Assembly: GCA_029864405.1 (NCBI GenBank)
Contig: JAOTTP010000003.1
Span: 1-64,000 of the forward strand
Direction of reading: 5' to 3'
Length of the DNA: 64,000 bases
Source of the DNA: Nitrospirota bacterium
Lineage (GTDB): Bacteria; Nitrospirota; Nitrospiria; Nitrospirales; UBA8639
A program made the translations under genes and the position numbers. The notes under the pieces were generated by a model. That model was not told the DNA's origin. It saw only the letters and a list, made by a program, of their open reading frames with translations, and ran no database searches. Positions 52,371 to 61,009 of the stretch are shown in pieces. Numbering within the stretch: position 1 is the first letter of the stretch; every line of letters starts with the position of its first letter.

Positions 52371-53180
52371 ATGGGCTACATCGAAGCGGTGGTGCTTGCG
52401 GTTATTCAAGGACTCACGGAATTCCTCCCGGTATCCTCTTCCGGACATTTAGTCCTGGCCCAACATTGGTTTGGCCATTTTAGTGAGACGAACTTGTTGT
52501 ATGACATTATGTTGCATCTTGCTACGGTGACGGCGATCCTGGTGTATTTTCGTCATGATCTCCTTACTTTGGGCTTGGGCTATGTCGGATGGACCACCAC
52601 GCAAGGCAGTCTGTTCCAGGGATTTGAACGGCGGACGATTCATTATGTCCTGCTCGCCTCCATTCCCACGGCGATCATTGGATTAGGCATTCGATCCATC
52701 GGTCTTGAAACCCTGGTTCAGCCCTCCGTCGTGGCCGTCATGTTGCTGTTCACCGGAGTGATTCTCTGGTTGGGACGAGGAAGAAGCAGTGCTCGTGGCA
52801 TTCAGGACATGGGCATTCGGGATGCACTGGCGATTGGCATTGTGCAAGGTGTGGCCGTCTTTCCCGGGATTTCCCGATCCGGATCAACCATTGCCAGTGG
52901 AGTGCTGTTGGGCTTGGATCGTGAATTGTCGGCTCGGTTTTCGCTGCTGATTTCCATGCCCGCCATTGTGGGGGCGACGATCTTGGAAATTGGGAAAGGA
53001 ATGGGTCAGATTCATGAACCGATCGGCGTCTATGTGGTGGGAATGGTGGTGGCAGCTTTAGTGGGGTATGGATCAATTTCGTTGATCATCAAACTTGTCA
53101 GACAGGATCACTTCCATTTGTTCTCTTATTATCTGTGGCCACTCGGAATAAGTATTCTACTTTGGGATACGTTGAAATAG
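52371..53180 (+). CDS. uppP: Undecaprenyl-diphosphatase
   Basis: 269 aa polytopic membrane protein of the BacA/UppP family. Both signature motifs are present: VIQGLTEFLPVSSSGHLVL (residues about 11-29) and GVAVFPGISRSGSTIASGVLLG (about 160-182), with the catalytic Glu, Ser, His and Arg residues. About eight membrane helices. It dephosphorylates undecaprenyl diphosphate at the periplasmic face, regenerating the carrier used for peptidoglycan and for the glycan built by the 12.6-37.9 kb locus. It is 67 bp after rfbD and may share its transcript. Confidence 0.97.
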   Translation: MGYIEAVVLAVIQGLTEFLPVSSSGHLVLAQHWFGHFSETNLLYDIMLHLATVTAILVYFRHDLLTLGLGYVGWTTTQGSLFQGFERRTIHYVLLASIPTAIIGLGIRSIGLETLVQPSVVAVMLLFTGVILWLGRGRSSARGIQDMGIRDALAIGIVQGVAVFPGISRSGSTIASGVLLGLDRELSARFSLLISMPAIVGATILEIGKGMGQIHEPIGVYVVGMVVAALVGYGSISLIIKLVRQDHFHLFSYYLWPLGISILLWDTLK

Positions 53181-53217
53181 ATACCGCTTCTCTCCTTAGC
53201 CACCGTCTCGCGCTGTT

Positions 53218-54705
53218 TTACATCTCCTTCTCCTCTTCCATGTCCTTTTTCGTTCGGCGGGCCACGCCGGACTCAATTGCCGCCTGAGAGACAGCCTTGG
53301 CGACTTTAGGAACCACCTGTTTGTCGAACACGCTGGGAATAATATATTCCTCACTGAGCGCGGAGTCAGGAATCATCTTCGAGAGGGCATGAGCCGCAGC
53401 AATGAGCATCGGTTCATTAATCGTTTTGGCTTGCACGTCAAGGGCTCCACGAAAGATGCCGGGAAACGACAAGAGGTTGTTGCATTGATTGGGATAATCC
53501 GATCGCCCGCTGGCATACACGCGACAGTGGGGAATGGCCGCGTCCGGTAGAATTTCCGGGTCAGGATTGGCTAACGCAAACACAATGGGATCCTTGGCCA
53601 TGAGAGCTAAGTCTTCGGATTTTAAAATATTGGCACTGGAAAGACCGATGACCACATGGGCGTCTTTCAGTGCGTCCTGAACGGTTCCCGTCGGCTGATC
53701 ATACTGAATGAGGGTGCGAAGAGTATGGCGATGCGGCAGAAGCTCTTCCACCGGTCGATTCAACACGAGGCCCTGCTTGTCGCATCCCTTGAGCCGGGTG
53801 ACTCCGGCTCCCAGGAGCAATTCACAACAGGCGGTGCCGGCCGCCCCCAATCCAATAACCACCACTGAAACGTCATTGATGGATCGCCGGGTGACTTTTA
53901 ATGCATTGAGAAGCGCGCCAAGGATGACCACAGCCGTTCCATGCTGATCATCATGCATGACCGGGATATCCAGCTCGGCTTGCAGCCGGCGCTCAATGTC
54001 AAAGCATCGAGGGGCACTGATGTCTTCCAGATTAATGCCTCCAAATGAGGGAGAAATGGCTAGCACCGTCCGGATAATCTCTTCCGAATCCTGGGTATTG
54101 AGACAGAGAGGCCAGGCATCGATTCCGGCAAATTGATGAAACAACATCGCTTTGCCTTCCATGACTGGCAAGGCCGCGAGGGGGCCGAGATTTCCTAAGC
54201 CCAGAATGGCCGATCCGTCCGTCACGACGGCAATGCTGTTACTTTTCGTCGTAAAGGAATAGGCTTTTTTCTCATCCGCGGCAATCGCTTTGACGACACG
54301 CCCGACTCCAGGCGTATAGACCATGGACAAGGTATTTCTGGTTTTCACGGGAAACTTGCTTTCCACCCGGATTTTTCCACCTAAATGCATCAGGAAAATT
54401 CGATCCGATGAAGCGATAACCCGGACATCGGACAACGTATTCAGCCGTTTCAGGACCCGTTCGCCATGTTCTTCACTTTGGACATCCAGAGTAATATCAC
54501 GGATCACCTTGGTGCGAGTGGCCGAAACCATATCGTAGGCGCCCAAACTGGCGCCTTCTTCGGCGATGGCAGTGGCTAATTGGGCGAAGACGCCGGTCCG
54601 TTGAGTCAGTTCTAATCGGACGGCCATCCGGTAATTGGAATAGGGGCCGATGTCTTGCGAGGAACTTTGACCATTTTGCTGTCGTTTAAAAAAACTCCAC
54701 ACCAA
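53218..54705 (-). CDS. NAD(P)-dependent malic enzyme with N-terminal ACT domain
   Basis: 495 aa; starts at TTG (54705) with a strong GAGGAGG seven bases upstream (the GTG one codon later is also possible). Residues about 20-100 are an ACT domain (MAVRLELTQRTGVFAQLATAIAEEGASLGAYDMVS), a likely site for amino-acid or other feedback. The malic enzyme part follows: SMVYTPGVGRVVKAIA, VTDGSAILGLGNLGPLAALPVMEGKAML, INLEDISAPRCFDIE (metal site), PVMHDDQHGTAVVILGALLNAL, and VVIGLGAAGTACCELL for the dinucleotide. It decarboxylates malate to pyruvate. Converges with uppP, with only 37 bp between stops and no hairpin seen. Confidence 0.94.
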   Translation of the reverse strand: MVWSFFKRQQNGQSSSQDIGPYSNYRMAVRLELTQRTGVFAQLATAIAEEGASLGAYDMVSATRTKVIRDITLDVQSEEHGERVLKRLNTLSDVRVIASSDRIFLMHLGGKIRVESKFPVKTRNTLSMVYTPGVGRVVKAIAADEKKAYSFTTKSNSIAVVTDGSAILGLGNLGPLAALPVMEGKAMLFHQFAGIDAWPLCLNTQDSEEIIRTVLAISPSFGGINLEDISAPRCFDIERRLQAELDIPVMHDDQHGTAVVILGALLNALKVTRRSINDVSVVVIGLGAAGTACCELLLGAGVTRLKGCDKQGLVLNRPVEELLPHRHTLRTLIQYDQPTGTVQDALKDAHVVIGLSSANILKSEDLALMAKDPIVFALANPDPEILPDAAIPHCRVYASGRSDYPNQCNNLLSFPGIFRGALDVQAKTINEPMLIAAAHALSKMIPDSALSEEYIIPSVFDKQVVPKVAKAVSQAAIESGVARRTKKDMEEEKEM

Positions 54706-55173
54706 TAATTTCCTCCTCTTCAGTTGCGGTATTGAAGAACTTCCATCGATTTAGGCGTAAAGTATAGTCCTTTTCTATTATTGTATCGGATAATCCAAGT
54801 TAGGGGTATGTGCTGGCGGACGGAAATGGGCCATTACCATAGGCTAGAAAGCTTTTAAGGAATGAAAGAAATGATGCCGGGGTTCGTCCAGGCGGCAGAG
54901 GCCTAATTGCTGGCGGCGTCCCGAAGGGCGCGACCCTACCTTCGGCAACAGGGCGCAAAACCAGTGGCCCTCGGCATGGCTCTGTAATGGGCTTTACTTT
55001 TCGACCGCGCCGCAGGCGCCATACCATTAACATCCAAGAATACAGAATACGACGCTCTTGGCGCATGTGATGCTGGTAATGCCAAGCTGCGTCAATATTG
55101 AGCACGTAACCTGGAGATCATGGTATCGTCCCTGGTCTTTGACGGAAGCGAAATTTCCTCGTACCTGTGAACC
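54706..55173. other. 470-bp divergent gap
   Basis: It holds the promoters of the malic enzyme (minus) and the CPBP gene (plus). On the minus strand TATACT (54761-54766) could be a -10 box, without a good -35. The stretch 54880-55080 is GC-rich with ACCGCGCCGCAGGCGCC-like pieces, and the 101-aa minus ORF there looks like non-coding sequence. No gene supported. Confidence 0.4.
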
Positions 55174-56640
55174 ATGATCATGGAATCAGAACAACCGGTT
55201 GATCCTCAGTCCCATTCCCGCCCAGATCTTCAAGGAGAAATCCATTTTTCCCGTTTGCTGACCGCCGTGTGTTTGGTGGTGTGTGCAGCTGGAATGGGAT
55301 TGTTGTTTTGGGCGGTGACTCTTTCTGATGATGTGCGCCTGGCTTCACCTGAAAGCCGTGATCTTGAACGGATTGCCAGCCGAATGCTGGGTTTTGAATC
55401 TCGTTTGCCTGAACTCTCGTCGTTTGAACAAGTGATGTACCGTTTGGGGGGACAAGATGGGGAGACGCAAGAACAAATCCGGCAGTGGTATGAAGAAAGG
55501 GTTGATGAACAATCCGGGCCGTTGGATGGATTGTATTTGGGAATGATCTATGGAGAAGCGGGTTTGACGGATCAACTTAGTCGGTTAGTGGCCGATTGGG
55601 AAAGGGAGAGTCATCCGCGTGCTCTTTTTCGTTGGTTGTTGGAAGTGGGGTATGTTCATGGTGAAACGTCGCCTGCTGAGTATGGTTTCTTGCAAGCGAG
55701 GTTGGCTGAAGAAGTCCCCACGAATTGGTTTTACTTTCATCTGGCGCAACGATTGGCCGATCAGGCCGGCGATCGAGGTTTGCAGGCCAATCTTCAATCG
55801 CAAGAGTATCAGTTGACCGACCCACCATTATGGAAATGGCGTGTGCTGGTCGTCGGTGAACTCGTCGTGATTGGGATTGGCGTGGTCTTGCTTCTCCGTC
55901 TTGGTTTTGCTCGCCTGACAGGCAGGGCGTCACAGAGCCAAACCGACTTGGCCGAAATCCGTGTTCCTTGGACATTCCGTGAAGGGATGGCCGTTTTAGC
56001 GCGGGGAGGAGCTCTAACGATTGTGTTGATGGGTTTGGTGGCAGTCATGCCTAATGGCATAGAAATTCTTGAAGATTATGGGATTGCCTTGCTGTATCTT
56101 CCTGCCGTCATTCTGACCTCGGTGTTGTTGTGTCGACCGAGGCAACGCTCGTTGTTGCAGGTGGTGGGCTGTTCGCATGTATGGCAACGCTTGAAGTCCA
56201 GCCTGCCGTTAGTGGTGATGTTGGTGACGCTTGGGCTGGTTGGGGACTGGTTAATTGTGCTCGGGGGAGAGGCCTTTCAGTCTTCTGTGCATTGGTCCGA
56301 ATGGTTTGTCCCACAGCTGATTTGGGGAACGCAGATTGAACTGGTGAAAACCACAATTGACTTTGTCCTTCTGGCTCCATTCTTCGAAGAACTCATTTTT
56401 CGGGGGATTCTCTTTACGACCCTCCGAACCAAATTCAGTTTTCCACTATCCATGATCGGGAGTGGGTTGATCTTCGCCTTGGCGCATGGCTATGGGGTGA
56501 TCGCGTTTCTGACCGTCTTGTGGAGTGGGTTGTTGTGGGCCTGGGCCTACGAACGGACCGGGAGTGTGATCCCTGGCATGCTGGCGCATGCCGTCAATAA
56601 CGGGGTGGTGGTGTATTCTCTTGTGGCATTTTTTCGCTAG
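55174..56640 (+). CDS. CPBP family intramembrane metalloprotease (CAAX/Abi-like)
   Basis: 488 aa. One membrane helix near residues 30-50 (LLTAVCLVVCAAGMGLLFWAV), a soluble helical part up to about residue 220 that could be TPR-like, then a bundle of seven or so helices. The catalytic motifs of the Rce1/CPBP family are in the last 100 residues: PFFEELIFRGILF (EExxxR), LIFALAHGYGV (FxxxH) and MLAHAVNNGVV (HxxxN). These proteases cut within the membrane; targets in bacteria are mostly unknown, with roles in processing of lipidated or bacteriocin-type peptides. The large N-terminal soluble part is unusual for the family and may hold a sensing or partner-binding role. Stands alone between unrelated genes. 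Confidence 0.9.
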   Translation: MIMESEQPVDPQSHSRPDLQGEIHFSRLLTAVCLVVCAAGMGLLFWAVTLSDDVRLASPESRDLERIASRMLGFESRLPELSSFEQVMYRLGGQDGETQEQIRQWYEERVDEQSGPLDGLYLGMIYGEAGLTDQLSRLVADWERESHPRALFRWLLEVGYVHGETSPAEYGFLQARLAEEVPTNWFYFHLAQRLADQAGDRGLQANLQSQEYQLTDPPLWKWRVLVVGELVVIGIGVVLLLRLGFARLTGRASQSQTDLAEIRVPWTFREGMAVLARGGALTIVLMGLVAVMPNGIEILEDYGIALLYLPAVILTSVLLCRPRQRSLLQVVGCSHVWQRLKSSLPLVVMLVTLGLVGDWLIVLGGEAFQSSVHWSEWFVPQLIWGTQIELVKTTIDFVLLAPFFEELIFRGILFTTLRTKFSFPLSMIGSGLIFALAHGYGVIAFLTVLWSGLLWAWAYERTGSVIPGMLAHAVNNGVVVYSLVAFFR

Positions 56641-56754
56641 GAACGCCCATTTCGCCACTGAGGTTGATTTGCTCTCGTGGGGCTATTGAATAATTGATGT
56701 TTTCACCAGATTTACGCGCCCCGATACCATTGCACGGCAGTTGAGAGCAATGAG

Positions 56755-56877
56755 GGGAGTGTTGAAAAGTCCGCCAGCAGCGTTCTCGCCGCGTTGTCAT
56801 GCTCACGTACTCCTCCGTACGCTCCGCGTGCCAACTTGGCTGCGGCCTTGCTGGACGCTTTTTTTTGAACACTCCCC
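56755..56877 (+). repeat. MITE-like dispersed repeat, copy A
   Basis: About 123 bp with terminal inverted repeats GGGGAGTGTTGAAAAG and its partner TTTTTTTTGAACACTCCCC. The inside contains CGTTCTCGCC, CTCACGTACTCCTCCGTACGCTCCGC and GCGGCCTTGCTGGACG, shared with copy B in inverted orientation. No ORF. It lies right at the end of the SDR gene and may also serve as its terminator. Confidence 0.8.
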
Positions 56878-57675
56878 TTATGATGATGAATGCCTTTCGA
56901 TGTCGTCTAAAGCGTGATACAGATCTGGAAAACGAAGGGTATAGTTGAGGTCGGTGAGGAGTTTGTGAATGGAGATCTGTTTGCCGATTTCTCGAGGGGG
57001 CGTAGGTGGGGAAATGGGAAGGCCCCACTTTGATGATGCGATTGAGAAAATCTCAGACCAGGTCCGTGGTGTCCCATCGCTGGCTACATACGTCGCACCA
57101 TTCTGAGCTCGTTCAAGAGCTTGCAAGCAGATCCCCGCAGCATCTTCCACATGGAGGAGATTCACCCACTTGGGAGTATTGCGAATCTTGCCTTTTCTCA
57201 TCCAATCCAACACATGTCGACCTGGCCCGTATAGCCCTGCCAGTCGAATGACCACAGCGCCTAATTGTGTCCGAAGATATTCTTCCCCCTGAACCCGAGG
57301 AAGGTCCGTGTTGATCGGAGTCTGTTCCGTGACTGCTCCGCAGTTGGTGCCATAGGCGGATGTGCTTCCCATCACCAGAATTCTGCCGGACTCCATGGGG
57401 CGAGCGGCGAAGAAGGATTGAACGAGATTCAAGGGCGTGGCGGGAAAACACCAGATGAGATGGGCGGGGATGGGAATGGATCGCCAGGTTTCAGGTTGGG
57501 TCAGGTCGAAATGAATTCGATGTTCAGGTGAAATATCTGAGAGATGGACATCCGGCATTCGGCTTGTGGTGAAGGCGTTCCATCCTGCTTCACAGGCCTG
57601 GTGATAGAGCCGTCGTCCGGTATAGCCCGTGCCAAGAATGACCAGCGGAAAGTATTGAAGAGAAAAATGGCTCAA
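56878..57675 (-). CDS. Short NAD-dependent epimerase/dehydratase (SDR, YeeZ-like)
   Basis: 265 aa, probably starting at TTG 57675; no strong ribosome site is seen and no ATG lies nearby. The Rossmann loop is VILGTGYTGRRLYHQA. SSAYG-like GSTSAYGTNCGAVTEQTP (active-site Ser), VIRLAGLYGPGRHVLDWM and VNLLHVEDAAGICLQALE are typical of the YeeZ group of NAD-binding proteins. Tyr-x3-Lys is not evident, so activity is uncertain. The C-terminus ends with the usual FPDLYHALDD-like helix. Flanked by inverted copies of a dispersed repeat at 56755 and 57933. Confidence 0.82.
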   Translation of the reverse strand: MSHFSLQYFPLVILGTGYTGRRLYHQACEAGWNAFTTSRMPDVHLSDISPEHRIHFDLTQPETWRSIPIPAHLIWCFPATPLNLVQSFFAARPMESGRILVMGSTSAYGTNCGAVTEQTPINTDLPRVQGEEYLRTQLGAVVIRLAGLYGPGRHVLDWMRKGKIRNTPKWVNLLHVEDAAGICLQALERAQNGATYVASDGTPRTWSEIFSIASSKWGLPISPPTPPREIGKQISIHKLLTDLNYTLRFPDLYHALDDIERHSSS

Positions 57676-57836
57676 GGAAAAGCTTGTCCCGAAGTTCTAC
57701 GAGGGAAGTCCCGTCTTCTTGTTCGACCTACTCCTTACCCCTTACTGTTCACTCCTCACCGGTTACCATTTACCTTTTTCATGTTACTGGTCCCGGAACC
57801 CACGCTAGCGGATCCTTCAATTTTGCTCAGGGCAGG

Positions 57837-57860
57837 CTTTTCAACACTTCCATGATGGGG
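57837..57860 (-). repeat. Partial end of the MITE-like repeat
   Basis: CTTTTCAACACTTCCATGATGGGG matches the right end of copy B including its flank (TTTTCAACACTCCCATGATGGG), so only the terminus is left. Confidence 0.6.
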
Positions 57861-57932
57861 CTGTTGAATATTTCTCATATTTTGCCTTTTCAGCAGTATA
57901 TGAGTGACAGAACCCCGCACGGGGAAAAATAC

Positions 57933-58077
57933 GAGAGTGTTCAAAAAGGCTCGTCCAGCAAGGCCGCAGCCGCTTGGGCGAGCGGAGCATACGGAGGAGT
58001 ATGTGAGCATGGCCAAGTGGCGAGAACGCATCGCTAAAAGCATCCCCAAGGGTGCAACACTTGTTTTCAACACTCCC
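57933..58077 (-). repeat. MITE-like dispersed repeat, copy B (inverted)
   Basis: Ends GAGAGTGTTCAAAAAGG and TTTTCAACACTCCC are inverted repeats. The inside (CGTCCAGCAAGGCCGCAGCC, GCGGAGCATACGGAGGAGTATGTGAG, GGCGAGAACGC) is the reverse complement of copy A with about 20 bp of extra sequence near one end. Confidence 0.8.
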
Positions 58078-58094
58078 ATGATGGGATTTCGGCC

Positions 58095-58613
58095 TTACTC
58101 ATTCTGCTCCGCGACATACTGTTGCGCGTATCGAATGTAGTTCGCGGCGGATTCTTTGATCCACTGGACTTCGGCCTCCGTCAACAGGCGTTTAACTTTG
58201 GCAGGGGATCCCATGACCAGGCTCTTTGAGGGGATGTGGATTCTCTCGGTGATCAAGGCTCCAGCGCCAATGACACAGTCTTCTTCGATCACAACCCCGT
58301 CCATGATGATGGCTCCCATGCCAATCAGCACCCGATCATGAATCGTGCATCCATGGAGGACCGTATGATGGCCCACGGTGATGTCATCGCCAAGGGTGAG
58401 GGGGTGGGTATCATGCGTAACATGCAACAGGCAGAGGTCTTGAATATTGGTCCGGTGGCCAATACGGATGGAATGAACGTCTCCGCGTATGATGGCATGA
58501 AACCAGACGCTTGATTCCGATCCGATGGCCACATCGCCGATGACCACGGCCGTGTCTTCGATAAACGCGCCGGTGGCGATGGTTGGGGCAATGCCTCGAT
58601 ACGTTTTGAGCAT
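58095..58613 (-). CDS. Gamma-class carbonic anhydrase family protein
   Basis: 172 aa from the ATG at 58613 (AAAGGA upstream); the track start at 58844 lies in another gene. Left-handed beta-helix with hexapeptide repeats: FIEDTAVVIGDVAIGSESSVWFHAIIRGDVHSIRIG, with the conserved IRGD; metal-binding His in LLHVTHDTHP and VGHHTVLHGC; VIEEDCVIGAGALITERIHIPSKSLVMGSPAKVKRLL is the standard C-terminal part. Relatives (YrdA, PaaY, Cam) are zinc or iron trimers; many are carbonic anhydrases or thioesterase partners. Which applies here cannot be told. Confidence 0.92.
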   Translation of the reverse strand: MLKTYRGIAPTIATGAFIEDTAVVIGDVAIGSESSVWFHAIIRGDVHSIRIGHRTNIQDLCLLHVTHDTHPLTLGDDITVGHHTVLHGCTIHDRVLIGMGAIIMDGVVIEEDCVIGAGALITERIHIPSKSLVMGSPAKVKRLLTEAEVQWIKESAANYIRYAQQYVAEQNE

Positions 58614-58668
58614 GAGAACGGTCCTTTCGCCGAATAGGGTATCTCCCTGTGAGAACGACACGTGACGG

Positions 58669-59142
58669 TTAGGGGCGAATGTGCATGGCGCAGATGACCA
58701 GGGCTGTGAGAATAGTGAGGATGGTGAGGTACGTCGCCACACTTCGGTCTGCGAGCCAGTCGGTTTGCCAATGTTGAGGATAAGCGGTTTTTCCCGAAAA
58801 AATCCAGCCTTCTTGGTACAGTCCCATTCCTCTCTCGAGTTCAATTAACTGTTGTTTCGCCATTCGGTGTCGAGTGGCTTGTTGGAGAATCAGATAGGCC
58901 ACGAAGCCTGACAGGATGACCACTCCGAAAAGGGCCAACCATCGCATGGCGGGGTCGGCGTTCCCAGGGGAAATCACCATCATCACCAACAACAGTACTA
59001 ACACGGTATTGTGGAATGCCGACAACCGGCTCATGTATTCCCGTCGCCGGAGCACCTCGTCTTTAAATAACGGATACAAGACGCGAAAGACTTCGAGTTG
59101 CTCTTGGGATAATTCCCGGTTGGCATGTGGTGAGTCAGGCAT
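58669..59142 (-). CDS. Small membrane protein with three helices
   Basis: 157 aa. A cytoplasmic start with charged helices (SQEQLEVFRVLYPLFKDEVLRRREYM) is followed by a first membrane helix (TVLVLLLVMMVISPG), a second (WLALFGVVILSGFVAYLIL), a soluble loop of about 50 residues (QLIELERGMGLYQEGWIF) and a C-terminal helix (YLTILTILTALVICAMHI). AGGA eight bases before the ATG fits. No family recognised. Lies between the gamma-carbonic anhydrase and the alpha/beta hydrolase genes, all on the minus strand with short gaps, so it may be in an operon with them. Confidence 0.75.
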   Translation of the reverse strand: MPDSPHANRELSQEQLEVFRVLYPLFKDEVLRRREYMSRLSAFHNTVLVLLLVMMVISPGNADPAMRWLALFGVVILSGFVAYLILQQATRHRMAKQQLIELERGMGLYQEGWIFSGKTAYPQHWQTDWLADRSVATYLTILTILTALVICAMHIRP

Positions 59143-59160
59143 GAAACCGGTCCTACCACA

Positions 59161-59970
59161 TCACGAGAGAGGCAAATGATCGATCATCCACTTGGCCAGA
59201 TGGGTGGTCATGAGACGAAAATCTTCAGGCCGTCCAAATTGATGGTTCGCACCGGGAATGAGCTGCAAACGCTTGGGCACGTTGAGAGAAGTCAGCAATC
59301 GATCAATCTGATGAGCGGGAATAATTTCGTCTTGATCGCCATACACAATGAGCGTGGTGGCTTGAATGCGCGAGGCTGAGATGTAGCCATTGTAGGTGAG
59401 GCATTCCTCAAAAAACGAATACGGCAACGGTATGGGATGGTCGCCACCGAGGATGTTAGGAATGTGATCGGTGCGTTTCCATCGGTCCATGGCGTCGGTC
59501 CCCAATTCCAGGCGAAGTACTTCAGGGAAATCCACGACCGGGCATTTCAGGCCCAGAGCCTGTAGTTGGGGAAACCGGGGGGCCGAAAGAATGGCCATGA
59601 ATCCCCCAAAACTCGATCCGATCAGTCCGAGAGCATTCATGGCTTTTTCGGTGAGAAAGCGGAAGGCGGCCTCCAATTGTTCCTCACATTTTTGAATGCC
59701 GAATTGCGCTAATGGCTCCGGTGATTCACCCATGCCATACCAATCGAATCGGAGAGTCGCGATGGACTTGGGAATGAGGAGTTCCGTGAGCCGCCGATTG
59801 GTTCGACTGTTTTTATCGGAGGGAAATCCATGACACAGGATCACGGCTCGATTCGTTGGGGAAGCTGGCTGAGCGAAAATCCCTGTCGTCACGATGCCGG
59901 ATGAACTGGTAAAGCTGATAGGAGTTTCAGTTCCCCCCTCATGGCGTTCTGTGGGCGATGAGGTCTCCAC
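59161..59970 (-). CDS. Alpha/beta hydrolase (serine aminopeptidase / dienelactone-hydrolase-like)
   Basis: About 269 aa from the GTG at 59970, 7 bases after the thiD stop; the track start at 60207 lies inside thiD in another frame and is improbable. Oxyanion part AVILCHGFPSDKNS; LRFDWYGMGESP; nucleophile elbow LGLIGSSFGGFMAIL with the catalytic Ser; acid in LIVYGDQDEIIP; His in IPGANHQFGRPED. The catalytic triad is complete. Relatives hydrolyse esters or peptides; substrate unknown. The ribosome site for the GTG is very close (AAGG), so the exact start is uncertain, and translation may be coupled to thiD. Confidence 0.85.
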   Translation of the reverse strand: METSSPTERHEGGTETPISFTSSSGIVTTGIFAQPASPTNRAVILCHGFPSDKNSRTNRRLTELLIPKSIATLRFDWYGMGESPEPLAQFGIQKCEEQLEAAFRFLTEKAMNALGLIGSSFGGFMAILSAPRFPQLQALGLKCPVVDFPEVLRLELGTDAMDRWKRTDHIPNILGGDHPIPLPYSFFEECLTYNGYISASRIQATTLIVYGDQDEIIPAHQIDRLLTSLNVPKRLQLIPGANHQFGRPEDFRLMTTHLAKWMIDHLPLS

Positions 59971-59977
59971 GCCTTCG

Positions 59978-60769
59978 CTATGATTGAAGAAAGTAAAAGT
60001 GGTCGGTGGGGCCGTGCCCCTGGCCAAGTGGGAGGCCGTGACGAATGGCCTCGGTGGTATAGTGTTTGGCCGCCTCAATTGCGTCAGGAATGGGTTTCCC
60101 CTTGGCGAGGTTGGCGGCAATGGCAGAGGCCAAGGTGCAGCCGGTTCCATGAGTCGTAGAGGTCTGAATGAATTCACCCTTATACATGCGAAAAAACCGG
60201 CCGTCATAGAGTAAGTCGGTCCCCGGCTGTTCCAGCAGGTGTCCGCCTTTGATCAGGACATGTGTGCAGCCTAATTGATGGATCACTTTCGCCGCCTCCC
60301 TGGCATCGGCCAGAGTCTTAATGGAGAGGCCCGATAACATTTCAGCTTCGTGAATATTTGGAGTCAGGAGGGAAGCCTGCGGGAGCAATTCGGCTTTCAG
60401 AATGGCCATCGCATCCTGTTCCAACAGTGGATGTCCTCCCTTCGCGACCATGACCGGGTCGACGACCAGGTGCTCGAGATGTTGCGTGGCGAGTCTCCGG
60501 CTGACCGTGGTGATGATGTCGGAGGTTGCCAGCATACCGGTTTTGGCCACGGCAACAGGAATATCGGAGAAGATGGCATCGAGTTGCGCCTCAATAATTG
60601 AAGTAGGCAGATGAAAAACGGCAGAGACGCCGCACGTATTCTGTGCAGTAATGGATGTCAGCACCGACATCCCAAACACACCATTGGCGGACATGGATTT
60701 GAGATCGGCTTGGATGCCGGCTCCTCCACTGGAATCAGAACCGGCGATGGTCAGAACAGCTTTTTTCAT
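59978..60769 (-). CDS. thiD: Hydroxymethylpyrimidine/phosphomethylpyrimidine kinase
   Basis: 263 aa, the family's usual length. Ribokinase fold: [21 protein letters not shown] at the start, the [10 protein letters not shown] segment, [29 protein letters not shown], and [20 protein letters not shown] with the anion hole and catalytic Cys. It phosphorylates HMP and HMP-phosphate in thiamine synthesis. No TPP riboswitch was recognised upstream (minus strand, 60770-60960). It starts a minus-strand run of four genes down to 58095. Confidence 0.96.
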   Translation of the reverse strand: MKKAVLTIAGSDSSGGAGIQADLKSMSANGVFGMSVLTSITAQNTCGVSAVFHLPTSIIEAQLDAIFSDIPVAVAKTGMLATSDIITTVSRRLATQHLEHLVVDPVMVAKGGHPLLEQDAMAILKAELLPQASLLTPNIHEAEMLSGLSIKTLADAREAAKVIHQLGCTHVLIKGGHLLEQPGTDLLYDGRFFRMYKGEFIQTSTTHGTGCTLASAIAANLAKGKPIPDAIEAAKHYTTEAIRHGLPLGQGHGPTDHFYFLQS

Positions 60770-60916
60770 GCGTGTTGGCGAATGGATAGCATGTGGACGA
60801 ACGGTGAGTCTAGCATGCCATATTCCGATGATCCAGAGATGAAGCCTCTATATGTTGACTGGAGATCTCTCTGTTCCAACTTACGTCTGAGGGTGTGGTG
60901 TTTTTGCGTATTTTTC

Positions 60917-60946
60917 TTGACATTACAGCAAAAATATTTCATGGTG
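60917..60946 (+). promoter_or_regulatory. Possible -35 box before the histidine kinase gene
   Basis: A consensus TTGACA at 60917-60922 lies about 90 bp before the kinase start, followed by an AT-rich spacer. The hexamer at the expected -10 place (CATGGT) is poor, so this is a weak call. Confidence 0.25.
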
Positions 60947-61009
60947 TTGGATCATAGAGTCATTCCTTGAGGGTCTGGTCTTCTTAGGCTTCTCAAGGAT
61001 AGATATGGC

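Larger units (their letters stand above)
57676..58094. other. 420-bp gap with repeat copies, no gene
   Basis: Contains a full repeat copy at 57933-58077 and a partial one at 57837-57860 (TTTTCAACACTTCCATGATGGGG). ORFs listed here are translations of the repeats. No promoter could be assigned for the SDR gene. Confidence 0.55.

Noticed and set aside
60770-60960. TPP riboswitch before thiD
   Set aside because: The conserved CUGAGA and ACCUGAUCUGG-type segments are not present on the minus strand.
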